Shown here: positions 36,416 through 44,648 of the stretch, one piece after another
Layout of the letters: the number at the start of each line of letters is the position of its first letter
How positions within the stretch are numbered: the stretch's first letter is position 1
From: Gluconobacter japonicus
GTDB taxonomy: Bacteria > Pseudomonadota > Alphaproteobacteria > Acetobacterales > Acetobacteraceae
Direction: 5' to 3'
NCBI RefSeq assembly: GCF_002723975.1
Contig: NZ_BEWO01000013.1
Location: 1-64,000, forward strand
DNA: 64,000 nt
Position numbers and translations under genes: made by a program
The notes under the pieces: generated by a model
Database searches by the model: none
Told to the model about the DNA's origin: nothing
Seen by the model: only the letters and a program-made list of their open reading frames with translations

Positions 36416-37399
36416 TCAGGCAGCCTGTTCCAGCAACACGCTTTCCGTCACCAAACTGTCAGTTTCAACCGGGCGAAGTGTCGGGATGCCCTTTCTGCTC
36501 AGCCCGTCGTGATAAAAATGTGTCGCTTCATTCGGAGAAAGATCCCCGTCAGTCACACGACGCATCGCTTCGATAAGAAGCAGCGGATCATCAGCATCCA
36601 CGATCTTGCGCCCAAAGAGCGCAGCGCGTGCACCACTGTTTTGCGCCTGATGCACCAACTCCAGGCAATCACGCGTTGTACCACTGCCGCCTCCCATGAT
36701 GCCGACAATGACAGCCGGATCATAATGGCACAGCTCGCTCAATGCCTCTCCGCCATTAAAGGGAACCTTAAGAAAAACAGGTTTTTCTTCTTTTCGTAGT
36801 CCCGCAAGGGAGCGAGTAATCATGTCGTTCAGGAAAATCCCGTAATCCTTGGATGCAATCCGGCTTTCGTTGGGATTGAACACCTCCAGGAAATACGAGA
36901 ACCGGTGAACCTGGGCTTCCTCACGAAAGCGCGCAAACTCTTCCAGAGCCAGCGTATCCTGTTCGACGTCTCCGTTGAACGTCATGGAATACAGTCCAAG
37001 CCCCGTCTGGGCGCGCTCAAGAGATGCGGAACGAAAAGGGACGGATTTCTGGGAGCGATAATCGCTTCCTCGTCCCCGCCACAGATCAGTCGTATCGTTT
37101 GCACGAATGGCCGTCTGCACTTTCGTGCCATTGAACGCGTCCTTTTCCAGAAGGTCTTCCAGAATGGAGGCAGACGTCAGCATGATATCTACAATATCCT
37201 GACGGATAATGGACTGGATTTCAGACAGATATTCTGGCCGGCTCCGAAAAACAGACTGCCCCGAACGCGGATTGCGACGACGCCCCATGGCACTGATACC
37301 CGCCGCCATATCTGAGTCCTTGGCGTCTGCCAGGATGAAATCGTAGCGCGTGTCCTTACCGGCCACCATGCGTGCAATTTTTTCTTCGTAACGGTTCAT
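36416..37399 (-). CDS. LacD/DeoC-like class I aldolase family protein
   Basis: The 327-residue protein has a TIM-barrel aldolase pattern. A strand ends in a buried lysine, PVFLKVPF with Lys211, placed like the Schiff-base lysine of LacD/FbaB/DeoC aldolases. It is followed by GIMGGGSGTT at 233-242, which resembles the phosphate-binding loop. A charged segment around 30-55 (GRRRNPRSGQSVF) is unusual. It lies three bases after the GlpD-like dehydrogenase gene and is the last gene of the kinase unit. In this context it may cleave a ketose 1-phosphate to dihydroxyacetone phosphate and an aldehyde, or isomerise a sugar phosphate. The family call is moderate and the substrate unknown. Confidence 0.6.
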   Translation of the reverse strand: MNRYEEKIARMVAGKDTRYDFILADAKDSDMAAGISAMGRRRNPRSGQSVFRSRPEYLSEIQSIIRQDIVDIMLTSASILEDLLEKDAFNGTKVQTAIRANDTTDLWRGRGSDYRSQKSVPFRSASLERAQTGLGLYSMTFNGDVEQDTLALEEFARFREEAQVHRFSYFLEVFNPNESRIASKDYGIFLNDMITRSLAGLRKEEKPVFLKVPFNGGEALSELCHYDPAVIVGIMGGGSGTTRDCLELVHQAQNSGARAALFGRKIVDADDPLLLIEAMRRVTDGDLSPNEATHFYHDGLSRKGIPTLRPVETDSLVTESVLLEQAA

Positions 37400-37402
37400 G
37401 GC

Positions 37403-39112
37403 TCAAGCCTTCAGAATTTTCTGGGGTTCAGACGAAACAGGGAAGTCACCCTGAAGGTTGTGGCGCTCACACCCTTCCTTCCAGGCAGCCTGGGCTTCCC
37501 GAGCAATATCTCGCTCGCTCCAGCCCAGCTCTTCTCCAACAACGCGAGCCACCTCCTGCACCACGTCGGGTGTCATTCGGCCACTCAAGGCGATAGGTGT
37601 GCGACGGTACAAAACATCTGACACCCGCCGCACAAGTTCATTTCTGGAAATAAACGCCAACTCACGACGCGTGTATGACGGGAGTGTCCGCAACGGCGCA
37701 TCTGCGTCTTCCTGGCAAAAGACCGCAATTTTGCGAGCAAGCGTTCCGTATCGGTCCAGAAGGTCTGCTGCCCTCGGACGAGGAATCCCGCAGGAAATCG
37801 CCAGTCTGTCGAGATAAGCCGTATGCTGCTCAACGGAAGGGAAACTGCGACCACCACCAATCGCCAGCTCCTTCGTGGACGTGCTTCTGGGATGGCCGAG
37901 TAACGCCAGAATGTGATCGGCCACTTCTTCGCTCAAACCTCGGAACGTCGTCCACTTCCCCCCCACGAGAGACAGAAGAGGTATCCCTGCAACATTGTCC
38001 TCATGGGTAATATGGTCTCGACTGATGGCGCCTGGATCCGCCGCATTTGTGGCAGGTAATGGCCGCACGCCGCTATAACGGTAGATGACCTGCTCCTTGG
38101 CGATATGAAAGCCGGGGAACAGATCCGCCAACATGCGAAGCATGTAGTCCTGCTCTTCATCGGTGCAGACGGCCTTGTCCGGATCGTCAATCCGCAGATC
38201 CGTAGACCCGACAAGCACATGGCCGAAAAACGGATAAGCCAAACAGATCCGTCCATCCGGTGTCCCGAAATAGACCATCCGTCCTTTCAACTCCCGAAGC
38301 AGGTCATCATGCTTCAGAAGCAGATGAGACCCCTTGGTGCCGCCGATATACTTTGTGGGCAGGCCAAGAATTGCATTGATCTGATCAATCCACGCTCCAC
38401 CCGCATTGACGATAACGCGCGCCTTCACGGTCCGTACTTCATCGGTCTGCACATCGCGCAGAACAAGTTGTCCGTCCTGAAAGGAAACAGGCACCGTATA
38501 TGTCAGGGCTTCACAACTCGGTGCGGTTTCGAGCCCGTCTTGCACACATTCATAACCAAGCCGTTCAGGCTGGGTGATGGCAGCGTCATAGTATTGAGCC
38601 GTCGCGACAACATCCTTGGCCATATGTGGCCATTCGCGACGCGTCCGCCCTCCCAGAAACAGGGAGTGTCTCGGCATGACGCGAGCACGCCGCCCCAGAA
38701 AATCATAGATCTGAAGTCCGGCTTCCAGAACCAGTGCTCCTCGATCCGTCATCTTACCGCCCAGATTCAGAAAGCGACGGAAAGACGGAACGATTCCCCC
38801 AAACCATGTGCGAATTGGCAGAACAGTCGGCAATGGGCGCACCACATGCGGGGCATTTCTAAGCAGAAGGTTCCGCTCAAGAGTGGATTGCGCCACCAGC
38901 TTGAACTCTCCTGTTTCCAGATACTTGATGCCACCATGGATGAGGCGAGATGGCGCACATGATGCACCCGTACAGATATCGCTCCGATCAAGAATGAGCG
39001 TCTTTACGCCCTGCAACGCCAACTCACGAAACAGACCTGCTCCGTTAATTCCCGCGCCAATGATGACGACATCAAATTCAGTATTATCCGACACAACGGA
39101 AACGGATTTCAT
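37403..39112 (-). CDS. GlpD/EryB-like FAD-dependent polyol-phosphate dehydrogenase
   Basis: The 569-residue protein has an N-terminal FAD motif (VVIIGAGINGAGLFRELALQG), SRLIHGGIKYLETGEFKLVAQS, VNAGGAWIDQIN, YSGVRPLPA, and a C-terminal extension of the GlpD kind. It is homologous to the true GlpD at 30.6-32.2 kb but distinct in sequence, for example MPRHSLFLGGRTRREWPHMAKDV and GGTKGSHLLLKHDDLL. The gene overlaps the kinase by four bases and is followed directly by the aldolase. The context suggests oxidation of a polyol 1-phosphate to a ketose phosphate at the membrane, as EryB does with erythritol 4-phosphate. A second GlpD cannot be excluded. Confidence 0.8.
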   Translation of the reverse strand: MKSVSVVSDNTEFDVVIIGAGINGAGLFRELALQGVKTLILDRSDICTGASCAPSRLIHGGIKYLETGEFKLVAQSTLERNLLLRNAPHVVRPLPTVLPIRTWFGGIVPSFRRFLNLGGKMTDRGALVLEAGLQIYDFLGRRARVMPRHSLFLGGRTRREWPHMAKDVVATAQYYDAAITQPERLGYECVQDGLETAPSCEALTYTVPVSFQDGQLVLRDVQTDEVRTVKARVIVNAGGAWIDQINAILGLPTKYIGGTKGSHLLLKHDDLLRELKGRMVYFGTPDGRICLAYPFFGHVLVGSTDLRIDDPDKAVCTDEEQDYMLRMLADLFPGFHIAKEQVIYRYSGVRPLPATNAADPGAISRDHITHEDNVAGIPLLSLVGGKWTTFRGLSEEVADHILALLGHPRSTSTKELAIGGGRSFPSVEQHTAYLDRLAISCGIPRPRAADLLDRYGTLARKIAVFCQEDADAPLRTLPSYTRRELAFISRNELVRRVSDVLYRRTPIALSGRMTPDVVQEVARVVGEELGWSERDIAREAQAAWKEGCERHNLQGDFPVSSEPQKILKA

Positions 39113-40701
39113 AACCTGATCTCCTGCGTCATTTCAGTCGCAACAAGAAAAGTCGATACAGGGGCCTGTTCTGCCTCATCCTGGGAGAAGGACTCTGCTG
39201 TTCCTTCGTACAGACCTGACCAGAATGGCTTCATGGCTTGTGTCAGCGCCACGTAGCGCTGATAAATGCCTTCATAAATTCGGACCCGGCCCGGCTCAGG
39301 CTGATAAACCGTCATCGGAATATCCTGAGCCACGACCGCGTCTTCGAGACTGTCATACAACCCAACGGCCACACTGGCCGTCAGAGCGGCCCCAAGCGCA
39401 CCAGCTTCCCGAACACTGGAAATTTCCACTGGGACGTTCAGAATATCTGCGAACATCTGAGCGATGGAAGCCTGACCGCTGCCCCCTCCCGACACGCCAA
39501 GACGACGGACAGCACCCGTCAGTCGAAGAGTTTCAACATGCTCGCGATGATTGAAAATCGTTCCTTCAATCATCGCCTGAAACAGATCTGCCCGATCATG
39601 CCAGGATTGCACGCCAAACAGAGACGCGCTCGCCGGAGCTTCATAAGGGGAGCCGAACAGGAAGGGGTGATAGAGAGGAACTGGCCGCTCTGCCCGGGAG
39701 CGACCAAGCCTGGCTTCGACTTCACCTGTCAAAATCTGGGCTGCTTCCTTTTCTTCAGGCAGCAGCATGCGTGCCAGCCATTCGAGATTGCTCGATGATG
39801 CTGGCGAAATCGCCATGCAGTTCCACAACCCCTTACGGTAACCCGCACGACAGGACCAACCCTCTCCGATGACCGGACGGCTCCGGAAGATTTCGTTGAT
39901 AGAAAACGTGCCTGCCGTGATGGAGAGATCACCCGGCTGCGTATAGCCCAGCCCGACGGCGGCAGCTGTTACATCATGCAGACCCGCAGAAACAGGCGTT
40001 CCTTCCAGAAGCCCCGTCGCCATGGCTGCATCACGGGTAATCACTCCACCTCGATCACAGGACAACAGCATCCGCGGGAGCGCACCCCGGATCTCCGAAA
40101 TCTCCAGCACATCAAGAATGCTGTCGCTATAATCCTGCGTATACAGATCCGTAAACGACGTACTGGCTTCAGTCAGATCCGTGGCAATCTCACCCGTCAG
40201 ACAGAGTCGTATCCAGTCTTTGGCAAAGAAAACAGTGCCAATTTCAGCATATCGATCCGGCTGATGACGCTTCATCCAAGCAAGAAGTGTGGTGGCAGAA
40301 TAAGAATAAGGTCGTTGCCCGGCAATCGGAACAACCTTCTCAAGGCGCCCCTCCCGTTTCCACTCTTCGTGTAGCTCCGTCGCACGGCTGTCGAGCGACA
40401 TAATTCCACGGCCCAGAGGGCTTCTTGAGCGATCAAGAACAAAAAGCCCATCCCCGTGAGCTGTTACACCCACACCCGCTATCGCTTGCGGCGGAACACC
40501 GGAACTTTCAAGCGCATCTCTGACAGCTTCGACCACGGCACGCCATGCTTCATGCATGTCGCGCTCAACGTGCCTCGGCTCATCCATATGCTGCGGAACA
40601 CGTCGGCGTCCTAATCCTACGATTTCACCCGCCCTCGAAAAGACAACAGCCTTTGTCGTCGTGGAACCGCAGTCGATCCCGATTGTGAAATCCTGGCGCA
40701 T
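39109..40701 (-). CDS. FGGY-family carbohydrate/polyol kinase
   Basis: From the ATG at 40701 (GGAGGG about nine bases upstream) the protein has 530 residues. It has GIDCGSTTTKAVVF at 8-21 (phosphate loop with Asp10), the catalytic Asp243 in SAGLHDVTAAAVG, and the C-terminal adenosine motif VSGGGSGQASIAQMFADIL. It is a FGGY kinase but not glycerol kinase (GlpK lies at 28.1 kb) and differs from ordinary xylulokinases. As first gene of the kinase-dehydrogenase-aldolase unit it should phosphorylate the pathway substrate, perhaps a tetritol such as erythritol or another short polyol. It is divergent from deoR paralogue 2. Confidence 0.85.
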   Translation of the reverse strand: MRQDFTIGIDCGSTTTKAVVFSRAGEIVGLGRRRVPQHMDEPRHVERDMHEAWRAVVEAVRDALESSGVPPQAIAGVGVTAHGDGLFVLDRSRSPLGRGIMSLDSRATELHEEWKREGRLEKVVPIAGQRPYSYSATTLLAWMKRHQPDRYAEIGTVFFAKDWIRLCLTGEIATDLTEASTSFTDLYTQDYSDSILDVLEISEIRGALPRMLLSCDRGGVITRDAAMATGLLEGTPVSAGLHDVTAAAVGLGYTQPGDLSITAGTFSINEIFRSRPVIGEGWSCRAGYRKGLWNCMAISPASSSNLEWLARMLLPEEKEAAQILTGEVEARLGRSRAERPVPLYHPFLFGSPYEAPASASLFGVQSWHDRADLFQAMIEGTIFNHREHVETLRLTGAVRRLGVSGGGSGQASIAQMFADILNVPVEISSVREAGALGAALTASVAVGLYDSLEDAVVAQDIPMTVYQPEPGRVRIYEGIYQRYVALTQAMKPFWSGLYEGTAESFSQDEAEQAPVSTFLVATEMTQEIRL

Positions 40702-40754
40702 CACTGGCCCTCCAGACGCCTTCTTGTTATCGGCCTCTACGAAAAATGCGACCG

Positions 40755-40854
40755 ATAACACAGAAAATGTTATTATCATGTGATATACGTGTTAATATAC
40801 CGGCGTCAATGTGATAAATATCACTTTTGAACTCGGGGAGCTGCCTGTGTGATA
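40755..40854. promoter_or_regulatory. Candidate operators between the polyol kinase and deoR paralogue 2
   Basis: The divergent promoter region holds ATAACA (40755-40760) with TGTTAT (40768-40773), and a 14-base element GTGAT-AAAT-ATCAC (40811-40824). GTGATA recurs at 40780, 40811 and 40849. These repeated half-sites are good candidates for binding by the DeoR protein encoded to the right. Confidence 0.5.
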
Positions 40855-40974
40855 TTTCCGCTCAAAACCTCATCAAACTGCACATCCGAACATTACAAAT
40901 TTCGTCAGCACTGGTATGTAGAAGCCTCTTTGCCGCAAAACGGCCTTACCGAGAGACAAGGATCTTTTTGACAG

Positions 40975-41793
40975 ATGACTGACGGTTCGGGCGTGACAAC
41001 TGCCTCTCCTGGTGTCCTTCTCAGCAAGCGTCGGGACAACAGTGCCAGACAACAGCAGATCCTTGACGTGCTTCTGGAAACCGGTAGCGCTACGATCGAG
41101 ACCCTTTCAGAGCGTTTCGGCGTGAGTCGCATGACCATTCACCGGGACGCACACGCTCTCGCGGCCCAGGGTCTGATCGACAAGCTTCATGGCAGTATTG
41201 TTCTCAAAAACCGGGTTGTGACTCAGAAAACAGTCAATTTTCGAAAATCCCGCGCACCAGACCTTAAAGAATCCATCATCCATCGTGCGATCTCGATGAT
41301 CACACCAGAACAGATTCTGGTCCTGGACGACTCAACAACGGTCGCAGCAATGCTGCCCCTTCTTCCCGCTCTCGCCCCTCTGACAATCATTACCAATGCC
41401 GTCGGTGTGATTCAGGCGCTGGCCCCTTATCCGAACCTCAAGATCATTTGTCTGGGAGGAGATTACAATCAGCCACGCAATGCATTTTTTGGCCTTGTTT
41501 GTGAACAGGCCGCAAAGTCACTCCGCGCCAATACGATGTTTCTTTCAACGTCAATTATTCATAATGAAACCGCGTTTCAAAATGACCAGGACGTCGTAAA
41601 GGTCAAGCAGGCATTGATGCAGATCTCGGATCAAACCGTTCTGCTCGTAGACAGTACAAAATTCCGTAAGGGCGGCCTACATCGATTGGCGTCATTGAAC
41701 GAGTTCGATCTTGTTCTGACAGACTCTCAAATCAAACCATCACTGCGGAAAAGCCTTATCCAAGATGGAATTAATATAGAAGTTTGCGGATAA
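40975..41793 (+). CDS. DeoR-family regulator (paralogue 2 of the polyol cluster)
   Basis: The 272-residue protein has a DeoR winged helix at about 30-65 (ATIETLSERFGVSRMTIHRDAHALAAQGLIDKLHG) and the sensor domain with VLDDSTTVAAML, LTIITNAVGVIQAL and VLLVDSTKFRKGGLHRLASL. It is clearly related to the regulator at 34.6-35.5 kb. It is divergent from the kinase unit, and an intrinsic terminator-like hairpin follows it. It probably represses the divergent operon in the absence of a phosphorylated inducer. The Shine-Dalgarno sequence (AAGGA) is about 13 bases from the ATG, so the start is not certain. Confidence 0.88.
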   Translation: MTDGSGVTTASPGVLLSKRRDNSARQQQILDVLLETGSATIETLSERFGVSRMTIHRDAHALAAQGLIDKLHGSIVLKNRVVTQKTVNFRKSRAPDLKESIIHRAISMITPEQILVLDDSTTVAAMLPLLPALAPLTIITNAVGVIQALAPYPNLKIICLGGDYNQPRNAFFGLVCEQAAKSLRANTMFLSTSIIHNETAFQNDQDVVKVKQALMQISDQTVLLVDSTKFRKGGLHRLASLNEFDLVLTDSQIKPSLRKSLIQDGINIEVCG

Positions 41794-41803
41794 ATCCCGC
41801 TCA

Positions 41804-41840
41804 GGGAAATTCCCTACACGGAATTTCCCAAAATATTTTT
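41804..41840 (+). terminator. Terminator-like hairpin after deoR paralogue 2
   Basis: GGGAAATTCC (41804-41813) and GGAATTTCCC (41820-41829) form a perfect ten-base stem with a six-base loop, 11 bases after the stop codon. They are followed by AAAATATTTTT, a weak T-rich tract. Confidence 0.65.
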
Positions 41841-41998
41841 CCGGAAACATACTTCTAAAAATCCACGACTCTGCCTCGTATCGAGCAATACACCTGACAA
41901 CCAAAAATTGTCACTTAGACGAACTCTTTCTTCCATTCTTTCATAGGAAAGAGCTTTTGTGTCGCACCCAGCCCACTACACAAAAAATTTATTTATAT

Positions 41999-42015
41999 AA
42001 CTATTATATATAGTT
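41999..42015. repeat. Small inverted repeat in the AT-rich gap
   Basis: AACTAT (41999-42004) and ATAGTT (42010-42015) flank TATAT. The element lies in the most AT-rich part of the gap, about 250 bases before the next gene, and could be an operator or a chance feature of low complexity. Confidence 0.3.
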
Positions 42016-42262
42016 TTATTGAACTATTTCTTTCTTCCCTTTTGCACTATCCATCAGTTTTCCTTGGAAAACTCACATACTGATACGGGTAGCGGGTATC
42101 TACACAAACTTACTGATTTTCGTTGAAATATGGCCAAATTTTGCACTTAAGTTTCAATTAGTATCATTTACGTCCACAATGAAATTAACGATATATTGAC
42201 GATTGTTCAGCAAAAAGCGTAACCCTGTATTTCCGCTTCCCTGAGACACTGGAGATGCTGAA

Positions 42263-42601
42263 ATGTCTGGCATAACGTTAAACGATTTCCTAAGTGTCAC
42301 ACGCTGGACACCAGCTGAGCTCGCGGCCCAGATTGACCGCCATCAGGAGGATATCGAATGGTGGCTACGCCATCAGGAGGATATCGAATGGTGGCTACGC
42401 CATCAGGAACATGTCCCTGAACGCCTGACCGCGTGGATGAGTCACATTGTCGACGCCTTTCGAAACAATCCAGCCCCGAAAGGTTATGCCATGGAGCGTT
42501 CAGAGGACTGCATTTTCAATGATGATCCGTCCATCACCGTTGTATGTTCTGTCTGCCGCTTTGCCGCGACATGCAGAGCATCCCGAAAACTCAAAAATTA
42601 G
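42263..42601 (+). CDS. Small protein with a duplicated 10-residue segment
   Basis: The 112-residue protein begins like a small helix-turn-helix domain (LNDFLSVTRWTPAELAAQI), then has two identical copies of the ten residues HQEDIEWWLR, and continues with HQEHVPERLTAWMSHIVDAF. The C-terminal part (CIFNDDPSITVVCSVCRFAATC) is Cys-rich. The duplication comes from two perfect 30-base units at 42341-42370 and 42371-42400, so the frame is kept. Single-copy homologues would be about 102 residues. The N-terminal similarity to XRE-type DNA binding is suggestive, not certain. Confidence 0.6.
   Translation: MSGITLNDFLSVTRWTPAELAAQIDRHQEDIEWWLRHQEDIEWWLRHQEHVPERLTAWMSHIVDAFRNNPAPKGYAMERSEDCIFNDDPSITVVCSVCRFAATCRASRKLKN
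42341..42408 (+). repeat. Perfect 30-bp tandem duplication inside a gene
   Basis: Two identical 30-base units (42341-42370 and 42371-42400) are followed by a partial third copy of eight bases (CATCAGGA). Because 30 is divisible by three, the frame is kept and ten residues (HQEDIEWWLR) are duplicated. Such tandem units are expected to expand and contract by slippage. Confidence 0.9.
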
Positions 42602-42613
42602 CAGCGTCTGGCT

Positions 42614-43108
42614 TCATGTTTCTGGCAAAGTCTTCATAAAATTTGCGAGCCCTTTGTTTAGAGCTTTTTCAAACACTGTAAGCGTTTCCTCTCCCACGTA
42701 ATGTTCGATGCCTTCAGCATCAATACGAGCGTTTTCCTCGCTAATTCCCAACGCAAGAAGAAACGCTTCGACGATCCCATGCCGATGGCGTGCTTTGTTC
42801 GCCATCGCCTGCCCGGCATCCGTCAGAAACACGCCTCTATAAGGCTTCTGCGTGACAAGCCCTTCGGCTGAAAGTCTGGCCAGCATCTTCGCAACCGTGG
42901 GCTGAGACACACCCAATCTTCCGGCAATATCGACCTGACGCGCTTCCTGACCTTCAGACAGGAGATCAGAGATCAATTCGACGTAATCCTCAACCAGCAC
43001 CTTCTGCCGCGCAGCGCGATTGGCACGAAACCCTTCCGAATGCGTCGCCATATCCAGAAGGGCTTTCTGCCTGCTCTTTTTCCGTTCCACGCCTCGAACC
43101 TGCTCCAT
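42614..43108 (-). CDS. mntR: Manganese-responsive regulator MntR (DtxR family)
   Basis: From the ATG at 43108 the protein has 164 residues. The winged helix is [40 protein letters not shown]. Metal-binding residues fit the MntR pattern: the His in [11 protein letters not shown] and the E-x2-E-H cluster in [12 protein letters not shown]. It lacks the C-terminal SH3-like domain of DtxR/IdeR, as MntR does. It is divergent from mntH, with only about 120 bases between them, and convergent with the small duplicated-segment gene. It should repress mntH when Mn is sufficient. Confidence 0.9.
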   Translation of the reverse strand: MEQVRGVERKKSRQKALLDMATHSEGFRANRAARQKVLVEDYVELISDLLSEGQEARQVDIAGRLGVSQPTVAKMLARLSAEGLVTQKPYRGVFLTDAGQAMANKARHRHGIVEAFLLALGISEENARIDAEGIEHYVGEETLTVFEKALNKGLANFMKTLPET

Positions 43109-43125
43109 CCTCAATTATTCGAAAG

Positions 43126-43140
43126 GGAATAAAATATTCC
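43126..43140. promoter_or_regulatory. Perfect inverted repeat in the mntR-mntH divergent region
   Basis: GGAATA-AAA-TATTCC is a 15-base perfect inverted repeat 18 bases before the mntR start. It may be a MntR or other operator of the divergent region. It differs from the TAGC-N-GCTA pattern found near the TonB receptor. Confidence 0.45.
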
Positions 43141-43183
43141 ACAAATTATTTCCAGTTTTGAGAATAGAGATTCATCTTATGAA

Positions 43184-43200
43184 TATAGCATATTGCATAA
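43184..43200 (+). promoter_or_regulatory. MntR-box-like element before mntH
   Basis: The stretch TATAGCATATTGCATAA lies about 30 bases before the mntH start. It keeps the left half TATAGC and a degenerate right half of the TATAGC-N4-GCTATA palindrome found in full at 44687-44704. A -10-like CATAAT overlaps its right edge. It would be the natural MntR target ahead of mntH. Confidence 0.45.
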
Positions 43201-43230
43201 TTTTGAGATTCACGTTTGAATGGTATTCTG

Positions 43231-44616
43231 ATGTCAGAAAATCCTTCCACGCCTGAAATTGCCCTCACTGATCTTCCTCGCAAGGCTTCAGCCTGGCGCT
43301 TTGCGCGCGATGAGGACAGAACGCGGCCCTCTCTTCCGGAAGTGTTTTCTACCGTTCATGTTCCCGGTGGGCAGACTTCGTGGCTCAAGCGCTTTCTGGC
43401 ATTCGTGGGACCAGGCTACATGGTCTCCGTAGGGTATATGGACCCCGGAAACTGGGCCACAGACCTTCAGGGAGGTGCTCAGTACGGATACACCCTGTTG
43501 TGCGTCATCATGCTCTCCAATCTGATGGCTATTCTGCTTCAGGCTCTCTCAGCCCGATTAGGAATTGCAACAGGCAGGGATCTGGGTCAGGCATGTCGTG
43601 ACCAATACCACCCAGCTATCAATATTATCCTTTGGCTTGCCTGCGAACTGGCCATCATTGCCTGCGATCTTGCTGAAGTGATTGGCACTGCTGTTGCATT
43701 GCAGTTGCTATTTGGCCTCCCCCTTCTCGGAGGAGCGCTCCTCTCCATCTTTGATGCGTTCATCGTGCTGCTGCTGATGGGGCGAGGATTTCGATATCTG
43801 GAAGCCTTTGTCATTGGGCTTCTTACTATTATCGCCCTCTGCTTTGCCGTTCAGCTTGTAGCTGCTGCCCCTCCCGTTGCGAGCATCCTAAAAGGTCTGC
43901 TTCCTACGTCGCAGGTTATTACCACACCCGGAATGCTCTACATTGCTATTGGCATCATCGGCGCAACCGTAATGCCCCACAACCTTTATCTGCATTCATC
44001 CATTGTCCAGACCCGCGCCTATGAACGCACACCTGCCGGACGACGTGAGGCCATCCGCTGGTCAACCTGGGACAGTACAATCGCCCTGATGCTGGCACTG
44101 TTCATCAACGCTGCCATCCTGATCGTGGCGGCCGCGGCATTTCATGACACTGGCCATCAAAGCGTTGCCGAAATCGAAGACGCCTACCGGCTTCTTTCCC
44201 CCATCCTTGGCTTGGGAATTGCCTCCACACTCTTCGCCCTTGCCTTACTTGCTGCAGGAACAAATTCAACTGTCACAGGCACCCTTGCCGGACAGATCAT
44301 CATGGAAGGCTTCCTGCGCCTGCGTATTCCACACTGGGCCCGACGCCTCCTGACGCGCGGCCTGGCCATTATTCCCGTTGCCGTGGTGACGGTTCTTTAT
44401 GGCGGACACGGTGTGGGTACACTTTTGCTGGCCAGCCAGGTCATCCTTTCGCTGCAACTGCCCTTTGCCGTCATTCCTCTGGTGATGTTTGTCTCCAATC
44501 GACGCAAAATGGGAGAGTTCACGATTTCTCCCTTTATGACTGTCTTGTCCTGGAGCGTCGCCGGGCTGATCCTCATTCTCAATTTCAAGCTTCTCTACGA
44601 CACACTGGCTGGATAA
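43231..44616 (+). CDS. mntH: Nramp-family Mn(II) importer MntH
   Basis: From the ATG at 43231 the protein has 461 residues and about eleven membrane helices. The family metal-binding motifs are present: [15 protein letters not shown] in helix 1 and [16 protein letters not shown] in helix 6. It imports Mn2+ (and possibly Fe2+) with protons across the inner membrane. It is divergent from mntR and is followed after 32 bases by a TonB-dependent receptor gene in the same direction, an unusual partner that may deliver the metal across the outer membrane. Confidence 0.94.
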   Translation: MSENPSTPEIALTDLPRKASAWRFARDEDRTRPSLPEVFSTVHVPGGQTSWLKRFLAFVGPGYMVSVGYMDPGNWATDLQGGAQYGYTLLCVIMLSNLMAILLQALSARLGIATGRDLGQACRDQYHPAINIILWLACELAIIACDLAEVIGTAVALQLLFGLPLLGGALLSIFDAFIVLLLMGRGFRYLEAFVIGLLTIIALCFAVQLVAAAPPVASILKGLLPTSQVITTPGMLYIAIGIIGATVMPHNLYLHSSIVQTRAYERTPAGRREAIRWSTWDSTIALMLALFINAAILIVAAAAFHDTGHQSVAEIEDAYRLLSPILGLGIASTLFALALLAAGTNSTVTGTLAGQIIMEGFLRLRIPHWARRLLTRGLAIIPVAVVTVLYGGHGVGTLLLASQVILSLQLPFAVIPLVMFVSNRRKMGEFTISPFMTVLSWSVAGLILILNFKLLYDTLAG

Positions 44617-44648
44617 ATCCCGCCGCATCGCACGGATTTCTTACATTC

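Larger units (their letters stand above)
41794..42262. other. Intergenic region, AT-rich, with one hairpin and one short palindrome
   Basis: This 469-base gap holds the terminator-like hairpin after deoR and a small palindrome (41999-42015). The centre around 41990-42030 is very AT-rich. I see no credible gene and no RNA gene. It probably contains the promoter of the small protein that follows. Confidence 0.6.

Noticed and set aside
40701-40779. Upstream extension of the polyol kinase to 40779
   Set aside because: The added N-terminus does not fit FGGY kinases, whose phosphate loop starts within the first ten residues, and the ATG at 40701 has a good ribosome-binding site.
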